NCBI RefSeq assembly: GCF_900107095.1
Contig: NZ_FNOR01000007.1
Span: 1 to 64,000 of the forward strand
Reading direction: 5' to 3'
Length of the DNA stretch: 64,000 nt
Origin: Collimonas sp. OK242
GTDB taxonomy: Bacteria; Pseudomonadota; Gammaproteobacteria; Burkholderiales; Burkholderiaceae_D
The notes beneath the pieces are model-generated. The model was not told where the DNA came from. It did not search any database and worked only from the letters and a program-made list of their open reading frames with translations. The stretch's first letter is position 1. Every line of letters begins with the position of its first letter. The position numbers were made by a program, and so were the translations under genes. This document shows positions 46,937 through 55,185 of the stretch, piece by piece.

Positions 46937-47706
46937 TGGCAGAGCAAACAGCCGTCATCGAAATCGACAAGCTCTGGACCCAGTTCGGCCAGACGGTGAT
47001 TCACCAGGATCTGGACCTGCGCATAGCCGCCGGCGAAATCGTCGGCCTGGTGGGCGGCTCCGGTTCCGGCAAGACCACGCTGGTGCGGCAGATATTGGGG
47101 CTGAACCGGCCGACCAAAGGCAGGGTGACAGTGTTCGGCACCGATATCAGCCAGGCCGATGTCGAACAAATGTATGCGCTGCAAAATCGCTGGGGCATGC
47201 TGTTTCAGCAAGGCGCCTTGTTTTCGGCATTGACCGTGCTGGATAACGTGGCGTTGCCGATGCGCGAGCTGCGCGCCTTGCCGGATCAGCTGATCAGGGA
47301 CGCGGCCTTGCTCAAGCTGCAGATGGCCGGGATCGGTCCCGAACACGCGCTGAAAATGCCGTCCGACCTCTCCGGCGGCATGACCAAGCGGGTGGCGTTG
47401 GCAAGAGCGCTGGCGCTGGAACCGGAATTGCTGTTTCTCGATGAGCCCACGGCCGGGCTCGATCCGGCATCGTCGGCCGCCTTTATCGAACTGATCCGGT
47501 CGCTGCACAAAGACCTGCGCCTGACCGTAGTGATGATCACCCACGATCTGGAACCGCTGCTGGCCTTGTCGACCAAGATTGCGGTACTGGCGGACAAACA
47601 CGTGATCGCCTACGACACACCGGAGCGCGTCATGAAAGTACGCCATCCGTTCATTGAAACATTTTTTCTCACCGCCAACCGTTTTGAGCATGACACTTGC
47701 GGATGA
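46936..47706 (+). CDS. mlaF: MlaF-type ABC transport ATPase
   Basis: 256 residues. Walker A LVGGSGSGKTTLVRQIL, signature motif DLSGGMTKRVALARAL, Walker B ELLFLDEPTAGLDP, and the switch His in VVMITHDLEP. These drive lipid movement by the MlaE permease and MCE protein. The gene is 40 bp before the MCE gene. Confidence 0.95.
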   Translation: MAEQTAVIEIDKLWTQFGQTVIHQDLDLRIAAGEIVGLVGGSGSGKTTLVRQILGLNRPTKGRVTVFGTDISQADVEQMYALQNRWGMLFQQGALFSALTVLDNVALPMRELRALPDQLIRDAALLKLQMAGIGPEHALKMPSDLSGGMTKRVALARALALEPELLFLDEPTAGLDPASSAAFIELIRSLHKDLRLTVVMITHDLEPLLALSTKIAVLADKHVIAYDTPERVMKVRHPFIETFFLTANRFEHDTCG

Positions 47707-47745
47707 TATGCAAATATGATGCGGAAAGCGTAGATAGGAAATCTT

Positions 47746-48693
47746 ATGGAAAATAAAGCGCATGCGCTGCTTGCCGGACTGTTCACGGTCGCCTTGCTGA
47801 TCGCGGCGATATTCGGCGTCATGTGGTTCAACAGCGACCGGGTGCAACGGGTTCCTTACGAGATCGCCACCAAGTTGTCGGTGCCGGGACTCAATCCGCA
47901 AGCCGATGTCCGCTATCGCGGCCTGGATGCCGGCAAGGTCGATGCGATCACCTTCGATCCCAAGACGCCGGGCCAGATCCTGATCCAGATCAAGCTCAAT
48001 CCGGACACGCCGATGACGCAATCCACCTATGCCACCCTGGGTTATCAGGGGGTGACCGGAATTGCCTACATCCAGCTGGACGACGATGGCAGCACGCCGC
48101 TCAAGCTCGACAGCAGCAAGCAACACCTGGCACGCATAGAATTGCGTCCAAGCCTGTTCGACAATCTGCAGACTAAAGGTGCGGTGATCTTGTCGCGCGC
48201 CAACGAGATGGTCGACAAGCTGAATGGCTTGCTGGACTCCGAGAATCAGAAAACCATGTTGCAAGCATTCAGCGATGTCAGCCAGACCGCCGTTGAATAT
48301 CGCGGCATTCCGCAGCAGTTGCAGCCGACCTTGCGCCAGTTGCCGGCCCTGACCGCGCAAATGAACCAGGCGCTGACATCGATCACGGCGCTCTCCAGCA
48401 ACATGACTGTGCTTAGCAAGAACCTCAATACCCTCACCGCCAGCCTGCAAGGGCCGGACGGTGCTGTCGCCAATCTGGCCGGTGCGGCGCAACACATCGG
48501 CTCGGTAGCCAACGGCGTCGAATACGATACGCTGCCGCGTTTCAATACCCTGAGCACGGAAGCGCGCTCATCGATGCGCACGCTGAACCAGACGCTGGAC
48601 CAGCTCAAGCAGCAACCGCAAAGTATTCTGTTTGGCAGCAAGGCCCTGCCCCCCGGACCTGGGGAAGCGGGTTTTGTCGCTCCAGGAAAATAA
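47746..48693 (+). CDS. MCE-domain lipid-transport protein
   Basis: 315 residues. A membrane helix (about 8-28) is followed by one MCE domain at about 38-115 (SVPGLNPQADVRYRGLDAGKVDAITFDP, then YATLGYQGVTGIAYIQLDDDG) and a long helical C-terminal part (about 150-290). It is longer than E. coli MlaD (183) and shaped like PqiB/YebT-type needles with one MCE domain. It passes lipid across the periplasm with MlaE/MlaF. Confidence 0.9.
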   Translation: MENKAHALLAGLFTVALLIAAIFGVMWFNSDRVQRVPYEIATKLSVPGLNPQADVRYRGLDAGKVDAITFDPKTPGQILIQIKLNPDTPMTQSTYATLGYQGVTGIAYIQLDDDGSTPLKLDSSKQHLARIELRPSLFDNLQTKGAVILSRANEMVDKLNGLLDSENQKTMLQAFSDVSQTAVEYRGIPQQLQPTLRQLPALTAQMNQALTSITALSSNMTVLSKNLNTLTASLQGPDGAVANLAGAAQHIGSVANGVEYDTLPRFNTLSTEARSSMRTLNQTLDQLKQQPQSILFGSKALPPGPGEAGFVAPGK

Positions 48694-48709
48694 CCCTTAA
48701 AGGCAAGCC

Positions 48710-49327
48710 ATGACCGCTATCCTGAAAACCCTGTCGACTTTAGTTGCGATTGCCCTGGTCGCCGGCTGCGCCAGCAAGGTCGACGCGCCGACCCAATACG
48801 ATCTGGGCCTGCTGCCGGCCGCTGCTGCAAGCGCAGGTATCAGCGCCGCATCCGCCTTGCCTGCGATCAGCCTGGCCGATGTCAATGCGCCTGCCTGGCT
48901 GGACAACAACATGATGTACTTCCGCCTGGCCTACGCCAACCAGCAGCAACCGCGCCCCTATGCCAACAGCCGCTGGACCATGCCGCCGGCGCAACTGTTT
49001 CAGCAGCGCCTGAAAACGCGCGTGGCCCAGGCCGGCGGCACGGTGCTGGCGATGTCGGATGCGGCGCTCAATATTCCATTGCTGCGGATCGACCTGGATG
49101 ACTTCACGCAAACCTTCGATACGCCGTCGCACAGCCTGGCGACGCTGCAAATACGCGCCTCGCTGTTCAATGGCCGGGTACTGCTGGCGCAAAAGAGTTT
49201 TAGCCGCCAGGTGGCGACTCCCAGCGCCGACGCCGCCGGCGCCGCCAGCGCTTTTGTCGCCGCCAACGACAGCGTGATCGACGATCTGATGAACTGGCTG
49301 GCGACAGCAGCGCCGAAAAAGCAATGA
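48710..49327 (+). CDS. ABC-type transport auxiliary lipoprotein, PqiC-like
   Basis: 205 residues. The lipobox is VAGC with Cys at about 20. The mature part matches the PqiC/ABC_trans_aux fold ([48 protein letters not shown]). Such outer-membrane lipoproteins receive or anchor the MCE needle. It lies 16 bp after the MCE gene and overlaps the VanZ gene by 4 bp. Confidence 0.88.
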   Translation: MTAILKTLSTLVAIALVAGCASKVDAPTQYDLGLLPAAAASAGISAASALPAISLADVNAPAWLDNNMMYFRLAYANQQQPRPYANSRWTMPPAQLFQQRLKTRVAQAGGTVLAMSDAALNIPLLRIDLDDFTQTFDTPSHSLATLQIRASLFNGRVLLAQKSFSRQVATPSADAAGAASAFVAANDSVIDDLMNWLATAAPKKQ

Positions 49328-50481
49328 CACAGCAAGCCATCTCCGTCAACGCCTCTCCCGCATCGTCGTTTGCGCGCGTCAGCCTGCTGATTTACCTGCT
49401 GCTGATCGTCTACGCCAGCTGGTATCCGTTTGCCGGCTGGCGCGATATCGGCTTGACAGCCTTCGCCTATCTGAGCGCGCCGTTGCCGCATTACTGGACC
49501 GTGTTCGATGTCTGGACCAATGTCGCGGGCTATCTGCCGCTAGGCATGCTGATGGTGCTGTCGTTGCCGCGCTGGCGCCGCTGGTCGCCGTATTGGGCGG
49601 TACTGCTGGCAAGCTTGGCCGGCGTCCTGATCTCCGGCACCATGGAAGCGGTGCAGACCTTCTTGCCGACGCGTGTCGCCTCCAACCTGGATCTGATGAC
49701 CAATAGCGCCGGCGCCCTGCTCGGCGCAGTGCTGGGCGCCATCCTGCGGCCACGCTTCGGGCCTGACAGCCGTTTATTACAGCTGCGCGAACACTGGCTC
49801 AACCGTGAAGCCAGCCAGGGCATGGTAGTCGTGGCGCTATGGCCGCTGGCGCAGATTTATCCGCTCAGCCATCTGTTCGGCTTTGGCCAGTTCACCTCCA
49901 TGCTATCCACTTGGCTGTCCGATCTGCTGGAACAACCTGTCGATCTGCAGGCCTGGATTACCAATGACGTGCAATTCAGCGCCGCCCAATACTGGCTGAC
50001 CGAAACCATCATCACTGCCTGCGGCCTGACCGGCACCGCCCTGACCTTCCTGATCCTGCTGCGCCAGCAAGCGCCGAAGCTGCCGCTGACCTTGCTGCTG
50101 GTGTTTGTCACGCTGATGACCAAGGCGCTGGCGACAGCGCTGTTGTTCGCACCGGACAATGCCTTCGTCTGGCTGACCCCGGGCTCGTTCGGCGGCTTGC
50201 TGATCGGCGCTCTCATGCTGAGCGGCCTGGCCTACGCGCCGCAGCTGGTGCAACGGCGCCTGGCCGGGCTGACCTTGATCATGGCGTTATTGCTGGTCAA
50301 TATCATGCCCGACAATCCGTATTACACCGAAACCGTGCAAACCTGGTCGCAAGGGAAATTCCTGAATTTCAACGGCGTCGCCCAGTTCCTGGCCTTGTTA
50401 TGGCCATTCTGCACGCTGTGGTTCCTGTTCCATCCGATGCATAAACGGCGTCGCCAGCACCCGCTGCGCGAATCCCGTTAG
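49324..50481 (+). CDS. VanZ-like family membrane protein
   Basis: 385 residues with about 9-10 membrane helices. The first half is VanZ-like (YASWYPFAGW, FDVWTNVAGYLPLGMLMVL, GTMEAVQTFLPTRVASNLDLMTNSAGALLGA). The second half adds further helices of no clear family. VanZ proteins give low-level teicoplanin resistance in some Gram-positives, but here the operon suggests an envelope role. The ATG overlaps the lipoprotein stop by ATGA. Confidence 0.85.
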   Translation: MTQQAISVNASPASSFARVSLLIYLLLIVYASWYPFAGWRDIGLTAFAYLSAPLPHYWTVFDVWTNVAGYLPLGMLMVLSLPRWRRWSPYWAVLLASLAGVLISGTMEAVQTFLPTRVASNLDLMTNSAGALLGAVLGAILRPRFGPDSRLLQLREHWLNREASQGMVVVALWPLAQIYPLSHLFGFGQFTSMLSTWLSDLLEQPVDLQAWITNDVQFSAAQYWLTETIITACGLTGTALTFLILLRQQAPKLPLTLLLVFVTLMTKALATALLFAPDNAFVWLTPGSFGGLLIGALMLSGLAYAPQLVQRRLAGLTLIMALLLVNIMPDNPYYTETVQTWSQGKFLNFNGVAQFLALLWPFCTLWFLFHPMHKRRRQHPLRESR

Positions 50482-50576
50482 CCCGTCCGCCGCAACCGAA
50501 AAATGCCGGCGGTGTATGATTCCTGCTTATAACCAGCACATAAGCAACCCATAACAACCTATTCCAGAATATTGCC

Positions 50577-50897
50577 ATGAGCGATAAACCGTTTTACGAA
50601 CACCATGTATTTTTCTGCCTGAACCAGCGTCCCCCGGGCGACCGGGTTTGTTGCGCCAACAGCGGCGCCCAGGCTGCACAGGAACACGCCAAGCGCCGCA
50701 TCAAGCAACTCGGCCTGGCTGGCGAAGGCAAAGTGCGGATCAACAAAGCCGGCTGCCTTGAGCGCTGCGAACAGGGACCGGCAATGGTGATTTATCCGGA
50801 AGGTGTCTGGTACACCTACGTCGACAATGAAGATATCGACGAAATCATCGACGTCCATATCGTCGGCGGGAAGATTGTCGAACGCCTGAAAATCTGA
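50577..50897 (+). CDS. Thioredoxin-like [2Fe-2S] ferredoxin
   Basis: 106 residues. The cluster Cys are Cys14 (HVFFCLNQ), Cys25 or Cys26 (RVCCANSG), and Cys60, Cys64 (AGCLERCEQGPAMVIYPEG), the pattern of thioredoxin-like ferredoxins related to NuoE and the shethna-type proteins. Partner enzyme not known. The neighbours (VanZ, hydrolase) give no clue. Confidence 0.9.
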   Translation: MSDKPFYEHHVFFCLNQRPPGDRVCCANSGAQAAQEHAKRRIKQLGLAGEGKVRINKAGCLERCEQGPAMVIYPEGVWYTYVDNEDIDEIIDVHIVGGKIVERLKI

Positions 50898-50968
50898 ACA
50901 ATCCAAGCCAAACCGCAACAAGAACACAGCATAAACATCTTTAGTCTTCATCACCCCGAATCGATTCA

Positions 50969-51637
50969 ATGAACGCCCAAACGCTCTCCTTCTTCATCGC
51001 CGGCGCTGTCGGCCAACTCGAATGCGCACTCGACCTGCCTGATCCCGAAATCTTTGCCGTACCGCGCGGACTGGCGCTGGTCGCCCATCCTCATCCGCTG
51101 TTCGGCGGCACCATGGATAACAAGGTGGTGCATACGCTGGCACGCGGTTTCCTGGCGCTGGGCTATGTCACGGTGCGCATGAATTTCCGCGGCGTCGGCA
51201 AATCCGGCGGCGTACACGACGAAGGCCGCGGCGAGACCGACGACATGGCTTTGCTGCTCGCCCACATGCGCCGGCAATATCCTGATCTGCCGCTGGCCCT
51301 CGGCGGCTTTTCATTCGGCACTTTCGTGCAGGCGCAATTACAGCAGCGCTTGATCGCGGCCGATGCTGGAGCGGGGACTGGCGCGGCCGCCGAACGGCTG
51401 GTGCTGGTGGGTACGGCCGCCGGCAAATGGCCGATGCCAACCGTGCCGGCCAACAGCATCCTGATTCATGGCGAGCTGGACGACACGATTCCGCTTGCCG
51501 CCGTGTTCGAATGGGCGCGCCCGCAAGATATCCCGGTGATCGTGATTCCCGGCGCCGACCATTTTTTTCATCGCCGACTGCAACATATCAAGAATCTGAT
51601 GGTCGAAATGTGGCATCGCCAAAAAGCAGCTCTTTGA
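50969..51637 (+). CDS. Alpha/beta hydrolase of the COG2945 type
   Basis: 222 residues. ALVAHPHPLFGGTMDNKVVHTLAR, YVTVRMNFRGVGKSGGVHDEGRGETDD and the end GADHFFHRRLQHIKNLM match the COG2945 hydrolases. The nucleophile Ser is in GGFSFGTFV and the catalytic His in ADHFFH. Substrate unknown. The start follows a poor ribosome site, 71 bp after the ferredoxin gene. Confidence 0.88.
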   Translation: MNAQTLSFFIAGAVGQLECALDLPDPEIFAVPRGLALVAHPHPLFGGTMDNKVVHTLARGFLALGYVTVRMNFRGVGKSGGVHDEGRGETDDMALLLAHMRRQYPDLPLALGGFSFGTFVQAQLQQRLIAADAGAGTGAAAERLVLVGTAAGKWPMPTVPANSILIHGELDDTIPLAAVFEWARPQDIPVIVIPGADHFFHRRLQHIKNLMVEMWHRQKAAL

Positions 51638-51640
51638 ACT

Positions 51641-51662
51641 TGCTGCAAGCATGCTTGCAGCA
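51641..51662. repeat. Perfect 22-bp palindrome after the hydrolase gene
   Basis: TGCTGCAAGCA followed by its exact reverse complement, 3 bp beyond the hydrolase stop. No T-run; probably ends or protects the transcript. Confidence 0.5.
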
Positions 51663-51692
51663 TTCATAAGCCGGTTGGAGAGGCGGTGGCGC

Positions 51693-51698
51693 TATAAT
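51693..51698 (+). promoter_or_regulatory. Possible -10 element upstream of dacC
   Basis: Perfect TATAAT in GCTATAATTC, 170 bp before the dacC start. No good -35. Confidence 0.35.
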
Positions 51699-51867
51699 TC
51701 TGTCGGCATGGTTGTATGCGGTTGTTTGCAAATGGGCTGTGACAGTCCGCTAACCGCCTCTGCTTACGCATTTTTCAACCCACACTGCAAATAAAGTTGC
51801 TCATTGACCACAGTTGGTGTTCGCCTGATGCAGGTTTATTGCTACTGATTTCATTACTAGATACTCC

Positions 51868-53013
51868 ATGAAAAAAATACTCGCGGCGCTCGCTGCAACT
51901 GTCCTCTCCATATCCCTAGCCTTTGCCCAGACATTGCCGTCGCCGACAGTGGCCGCCAAATCGTGGCTGCTGCTCGACGCCACCAGCAACCAGGTGATCG
52001 CGTCGCAAGATCCTGACATGCGCATCGAACCGGCGTCGCTGGCGAAGATCATGACTGCATACGTGGTTTTCGATGCGCTCAAGGATAAAAAAATTACCCT
52101 GGACCAGATGGTTACCGTGTCCGTGCGCGCCTGGAAGGTCGATCCAAGCAGCTCGAAAATGTTTATCGATCCGGCCACTCCGGTATCGATCAACGACCTG
52201 CTGTATGGCTTGATGGTGGTATCGGGTAACGACGCCGCCGTGGCATTGGCAGAAGCGGTGGCAGGTACCGAAGATTCCTTCGTTGCGCTGATGAACCACG
52301 AAGCCGAGCGCATGGGCATGAAAAATACCCATTTCGGCAATCCGCACGGTTTGCCAAGCGCAGACACGTATTCCACAGCGCGCGATATGGCGACGCTGGC
52401 AGCCCACGTGATCGTCGACTTCCCTGAGTTCTACAAAATCGACTCGACCAAGAAATACACCTACAACAAGATCACCCAGCCTAACCGCAACCGCCTGTTG
52501 TGGTCGGACCCGACCGTCGACGGTATGAAGACCGGCCACACCAGCAGCGCCGGCTATTCCATCATCGCCAGCGCCAAGCGTCCGAATGCCGGCGGCGATC
52601 GCCGCTTGCTGGCAGTTGTGATCGGCACCAATTCCGATGGCACCCGTACTCAGGAAGCGCAAAAGCTGCTGAACTGGGGCTTCCAGAATTTCGACGCCGT
52701 CAAGCTGTACGCCAAGGGCCAGGCAGTAGATACGCCGCAAGTCTGGAAAGGCGCCAAGAGCCAGATCAAGATCGGCTTCACGCATGATGTCTACGTGACC
52801 GTGCCTAAGGGCATCGCCGACAAGATCAAGCCGGTACTGGAACGCACCGACCCGCTGATCGCGCCGATCCAGCAAAACGCCAAGGTCGGCACAGTCAAGG
52901 TGAACGCCGACGGCAAGACCATTGCCGAGTTCCCGGTAGTGGCGCTGGAGAATGTGAACCAGGCCACCATCTTCGGCCGTGCGTGGGATTCGCTGCGTTT
53001 GCTGTTCAAATAA
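51868..53013 (+). CDS. dacC: D-alanyl-D-alanine carboxypeptidase (PBP5/6 type)
   Basis: 381 residues with a signal peptide (about 1-20). The penicillin-binding motifs are Ser57-L-A-Lys60, Ser119-Gly-Asn121 and Lys221-Thr-Gly, in normal order and spacing. The C-terminal domain (about 270-355) and a final amphipathic segment (GRAWDSLRLLFK) anchor it to the membrane. It trims pentapeptides in peptidoglycan. In many Burkholderiales dacC sits beside dat-DUF493-lipB-lipA; here it is 14 kb away. Confidence 0.95.
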   Translation: MKKILAALAATVLSISLAFAQTLPSPTVAAKSWLLLDATSNQVIASQDPDMRIEPASLAKIMTAYVVFDALKDKKITLDQMVTVSVRAWKVDPSSSKMFIDPATPVSINDLLYGLMVVSGNDAAVALAEAVAGTEDSFVALMNHEAERMGMKNTHFGNPHGLPSADTYSTARDMATLAAHVIVDFPEFYKIDSTKKYTYNKITQPNRNRLLWSDPTVDGMKTGHTSSAGYSIIASAKRPNAGGDRRLLAVVIGTNSDGTRTQEAQKLLNWGFQNFDAVKLYAKGQAVDTPQVWKGAKSQIKIGFTHDVYVTVPKGIADKIKPVLERTDPLIAPIQQNAKVGTVKVNADGKTIAEFPVVALENVNQATIFGRAWDSLRLLFK

Positions 53014-53050
53014 AATTTAAAACCATGCCACGAACCTGAGCGGTTTCGTC

Positions 53051-53084
53051 AAAAAAAATGACAGCTGCGGCTGTCATTTTTTTT
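53051..53084 (+). terminator. Intrinsic terminator after dacC
   Basis: ATGACAGC (53058-53065) and GCTGTCAT (53070-53077) around TGCG, with A8 before and T8 after, so it may act on both strands. Confidence 0.9.
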
Positions 53085-53296
53085 ACCAAGAATCATTCGC
53101 ATGCAATGGCTGGACAACTGTATCACTCCGTAGCATCTCGTTACAATTTTATTTCCACGCAACAATTAAATACATTGCCGCCGAGCAAAATTGAGGGATA
53201 CACTTCTTTCCCATGGCCAACCCAGGCCACAATAAAATGATGCTGCCCGCATTACCCTGCGGCGCTCGCACATGGCAGTACAACAGGAGGAATTGC

Positions 53297-53377
53297 ATGA
53301 TGCTCAGCTTCATTCGTTTTCAGCCGTACGCCTATCTAGCCGCCTCAAGACCTCTCGCCCCGCCTCTGCGCTTCTAG
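53297..53377 (+). CDS. Candidate 26-residue leader peptide upstream of the Exordium-family gene
   Basis: ATG at 53297 follows AGGAGG (53285-53290) with 6 bases between, the best ribosome site in the region. The product starts MMLSFIRFQPYAYLAASRPL and ends in PPLRF, stop TAG at 53375. It is rich in Pro, Arg and aromatic residues. Two stem-loops follow before the main gene, so it may act in attenuation or coupling (inference). Not recognised; it may be a chance frame. Confidence 0.4.
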   Translation: MMLSFIRFQPYAYLAASRPLAPPLRF

Positions 53378-53406
53378 CTTCTCATTTCCTGCGCTTTTCC
53401 GAATTT

Positions 53407-53438
53407 CAACCCTGGCGTTCTGCACGATGCCCGGGTTG
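53407..53438. repeat. First inverted repeat in the Exordium leader
   Basis: CAACCC (53407-53412) and GGGTTG (53433-53438), 20-base loop. Lies 30 bp after the stop of the short leader frame. Confidence 0.35.
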
Positions 53439-53443
53439 TCTTA

Positions 53444-53490
53444 GACGCATCCGTCGTTCCGCCATGGCAGGTGGCGGCCGCTCGTGCGTC
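53444..53490. repeat. Second, nested inverted repeat in the Exordium leader
   Basis: Outer arms GACGCA (53444-53449) and TGCGTC (53485-53490) enclose inner arms CCGCCA (53459-53464) and TGGCGG (53472-53477). Could form a long imperfect stem in RNA. Confidence 0.4.
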
Positions 53491-53589
53491 GACTCTGAAG
53501 CGGGATCCGATCTCGCTCCAGATGCAGTAACCGGACGCTCCCGATCGGACGCCGGCTATGTCAATTCACATCCACTACGGAGAGATGCA

Positions 53590-54519
53590 ATGAAATTGAA
53601 TCGCAAATTAGTTGTACTAGCGCTGTCCCTTACCTACGCCAGCGTGGCACTTGCGGGCGCAGTCAAGGGATCCAGCGACTCGGTCTACAAGCCAACCGGC
53701 AAGGGCTGGGGCGAACTCGACCTGGACGTACAGACCCATGCACAAAAAGCGGCGACCCTGAGGGCGCAGCGCACCGCCAACCTGACCAACCAGGGCGGCC
53801 CCGTGATGACCGCGCCAAAGAACGTCTACTACATCTGGTACGGCACCTGGGATAGCGCTTCGCAAAACGTGCTGACCAACCTCGGCAACCACATCGGCGG
53901 CTCGCCTTATTTCAACATCAACAGCACTTACACCGATAAGGCCGGCACGCATGTGCAGAATGTGGTCAACTACGCCGGCACAGCTACCGACAGCGGCTCG
54001 CTCGGCACCAAGTTGTCCGATGCGAACATCGAGACCATCGTCGCCAACAGGATCAATGCCGGCGCATTGCCGCTGGATGCGAACGGCGTCTACTTCGTGC
54101 TGACCGACAAGAACACCACCGCAACTTCGGGTTTCTGCACCCAGTATTGCGGCTGGCATACCAACGCCACGATCAACGGCCAAAACATCAAGTACGCCTT
54201 CATCGGCAATCCTGAAACCCAGTGCGCAAGCTCGTGCGGCGCCAATACGCCAAGCCCGAACAACACGCCAGGCGCGGATGCAATGGCCAGCATCATTTCG
54301 CATGAGCTTGAAGAAACGACTACCGATCCGGACGGCAACGCCTGGTACGCACTGTCCAACGGCATGGAAAACGGCGACAAATGCGCATGGAATTTCGGCG
54401 CTACATCAACCGCTTCCAACGGTGCTGCGTACAACCAGACCTTCGGCACCATGAAATACCTGATCCAGCAGAACTGGACAATACTGCCAAGCCAGGCTTG
54501 CGCCCAGCACTATCCGTGA
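53590..54519 (+). CDS. Exordium/PHI-1 family secreted protein
   Basis: 309 residues from the ATG at 53590 (GGAGAGATGCA before it). Signal peptide about 1-22. The core matches the plant Exordium/phosphate-induced-1 family: YYIWYGTW, YAGTATDSGSLGTKL, YFVLTDKNTT, CGWHTNATINGQNIKYAFIGNPETQC, and the long end segment ISHELEETTTDPDGNAWY with an HExxE-like acidic site. In plants it is an extracellular growth-linked protein; the bacterial role is not known. The HELEE stretch could bind metal. Confidence 0.88.
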   Translation: MKLNRKLVVLALSLTYASVALAGAVKGSSDSVYKPTGKGWGELDLDVQTHAQKAATLRAQRTANLTNQGGPVMTAPKNVYYIWYGTWDSASQNVLTNLGNHIGGSPYFNINSTYTDKAGTHVQNVVNYAGTATDSGSLGTKLSDANIETIVANRINAGALPLDANGVYFVLTDKNTTATSGFCTQYCGWHTNATINGQNIKYAFIGNPETQCASSCGANTPSPNNTPGADAMASIISHELEETTTDPDGNAWYALSNGMENGDKCAWNFGATSTASNGAAYNQTFGTMKYLIQQNWTILPSQACAQHYP

Positions 54520-54543
54520 TGGCAAGACGGCCGTGATGTAACA

Positions 54544-54581
54544 TGGAATTCCGCCGCTGAGCGCTCCGCGGCGGAATTCCA
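54544..54581. terminator. Strong hairpin after the Exordium-family gene
   Basis: TGGAATTCCGCCGC (54544-54557) and GCGGCGGAATTCCA (54568-54581) are perfect 14-bp arms, loop 10. No direct T-run, but it is the only stop signal between this and the next gene. Confidence 0.55.
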
Positions 54582-54620
54582 GCTGATGGTCTTTCCTATT
54601 CAATCGCCCGAGTCCATGCC

Positions 54621-55148
54621 ATGAAAAAACTTCCTCTCCTGCTGGCGCTGCTGCTGGCAAACCCTATATGCAGTTTCGCACAGCAAGCCGCGGCCCCGGT
54701 CCAGAGAACCATACCGACGGTCACCCGCACGGTGCAGATTTTCAGCACGCTGGAAAACGAATTGAACGACGCTGTGCAGCAGCGCAATAGCGGCGTCATC
54801 GACAAACGCCTTGCCGACGACTACGAGCTGCGCACTGCCGCCGCTCCCAGCCGGCCGACGCCGCGCGCGGAATCGATCGCCAGCGCCCTGAAGCAGGCGC
54901 CGTTTGCATCGCAGGTACAACAGATGGCAGTGCATGAATACGGCAATGTGATGGTCGTCAGCTTCCTCTGGTCGCTGGATGTTGCCGCCGCCAGTCCGTT
55001 GGCAAAGAACATCTTTGTCGTCGATACCTGGAAACAAGTCGACGGCGACTGGAAACTGGCCACCCGTTACGCGGCACCGGCCGATGCGCAGCACAAGAAG
55101 GTGCCGGGGGTCGATCTATCCGGCATCGACACCAAGAAAAAAATCTGA
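54621..55148 (+). CDS. Exported NTF2-like (DUF4440) protein
   Basis: 175 residues. Signal peptide about 1-20 (FAQQAA). An NTF2-like cone fold is suggested by LENELNDAVQQRNSGVIDKRLADDYELRT at the start and VVDTWKQVDGDWKLATRYAAP at the end. Such small proteins have many roles, binding small ligands or acting as immunity proteins. It is 38 bp before the DsbC-like gene, so probably one unit. Confidence 0.65.
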   Translation: MKKLPLLLALLLANPICSFAQQAAAPVQRTIPTVTRTVQIFSTLENELNDAVQQRNSGVIDKRLADDYELRTAAAPSRPTPRAESIASALKQAPFASQVQQMAVHEYGNVMVVSFLWSLDVAAASPLAKNIFVVDTWKQVDGDWKLATRYAAPADAQHKKVPGVDLSGIDTKKKI

Positions 55149-55185
55149 CACCGAAACCTGTCTCTTTCTTAGCAATGGAAACGCC

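Larger units (their letters stand above)
53085..53589. other. About 500-bp leader region of the Exordium-family gene
   Basis: No long gene is supported. It holds a short reading frame with a perfect ribosome site and two inverted repeats, listed separately. The first part (53085-53280) shows nothing clear and is likely the promoter. Confidence 0.55.

Noticed and set aside
46801-48495. Long minus-strand open frame opposite the lipid-transport operon
   Set aside because: It is antisense to well-supported ABC and MCE genes and its product has no recognisable domain.
53474-53508. NotI, SalI and BamHI recognition sites within 35 bp, like a cloning polylinker
   Set aside because: No vector backbone or further cloning sites adjoin it, and the sequence runs smoothly into a natural leader and gene. 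In GC-rich DNA such sites cluster by chance.
53407-53589. Possible cyclic-di-GMP riboswitch before the Exordium gene
   Set aside because: The conserved GEMM core bases (GGCAAACC, GACGCAAAGC, GGTAGG-type stretches) are not present, so only a generic structured leader is reported.
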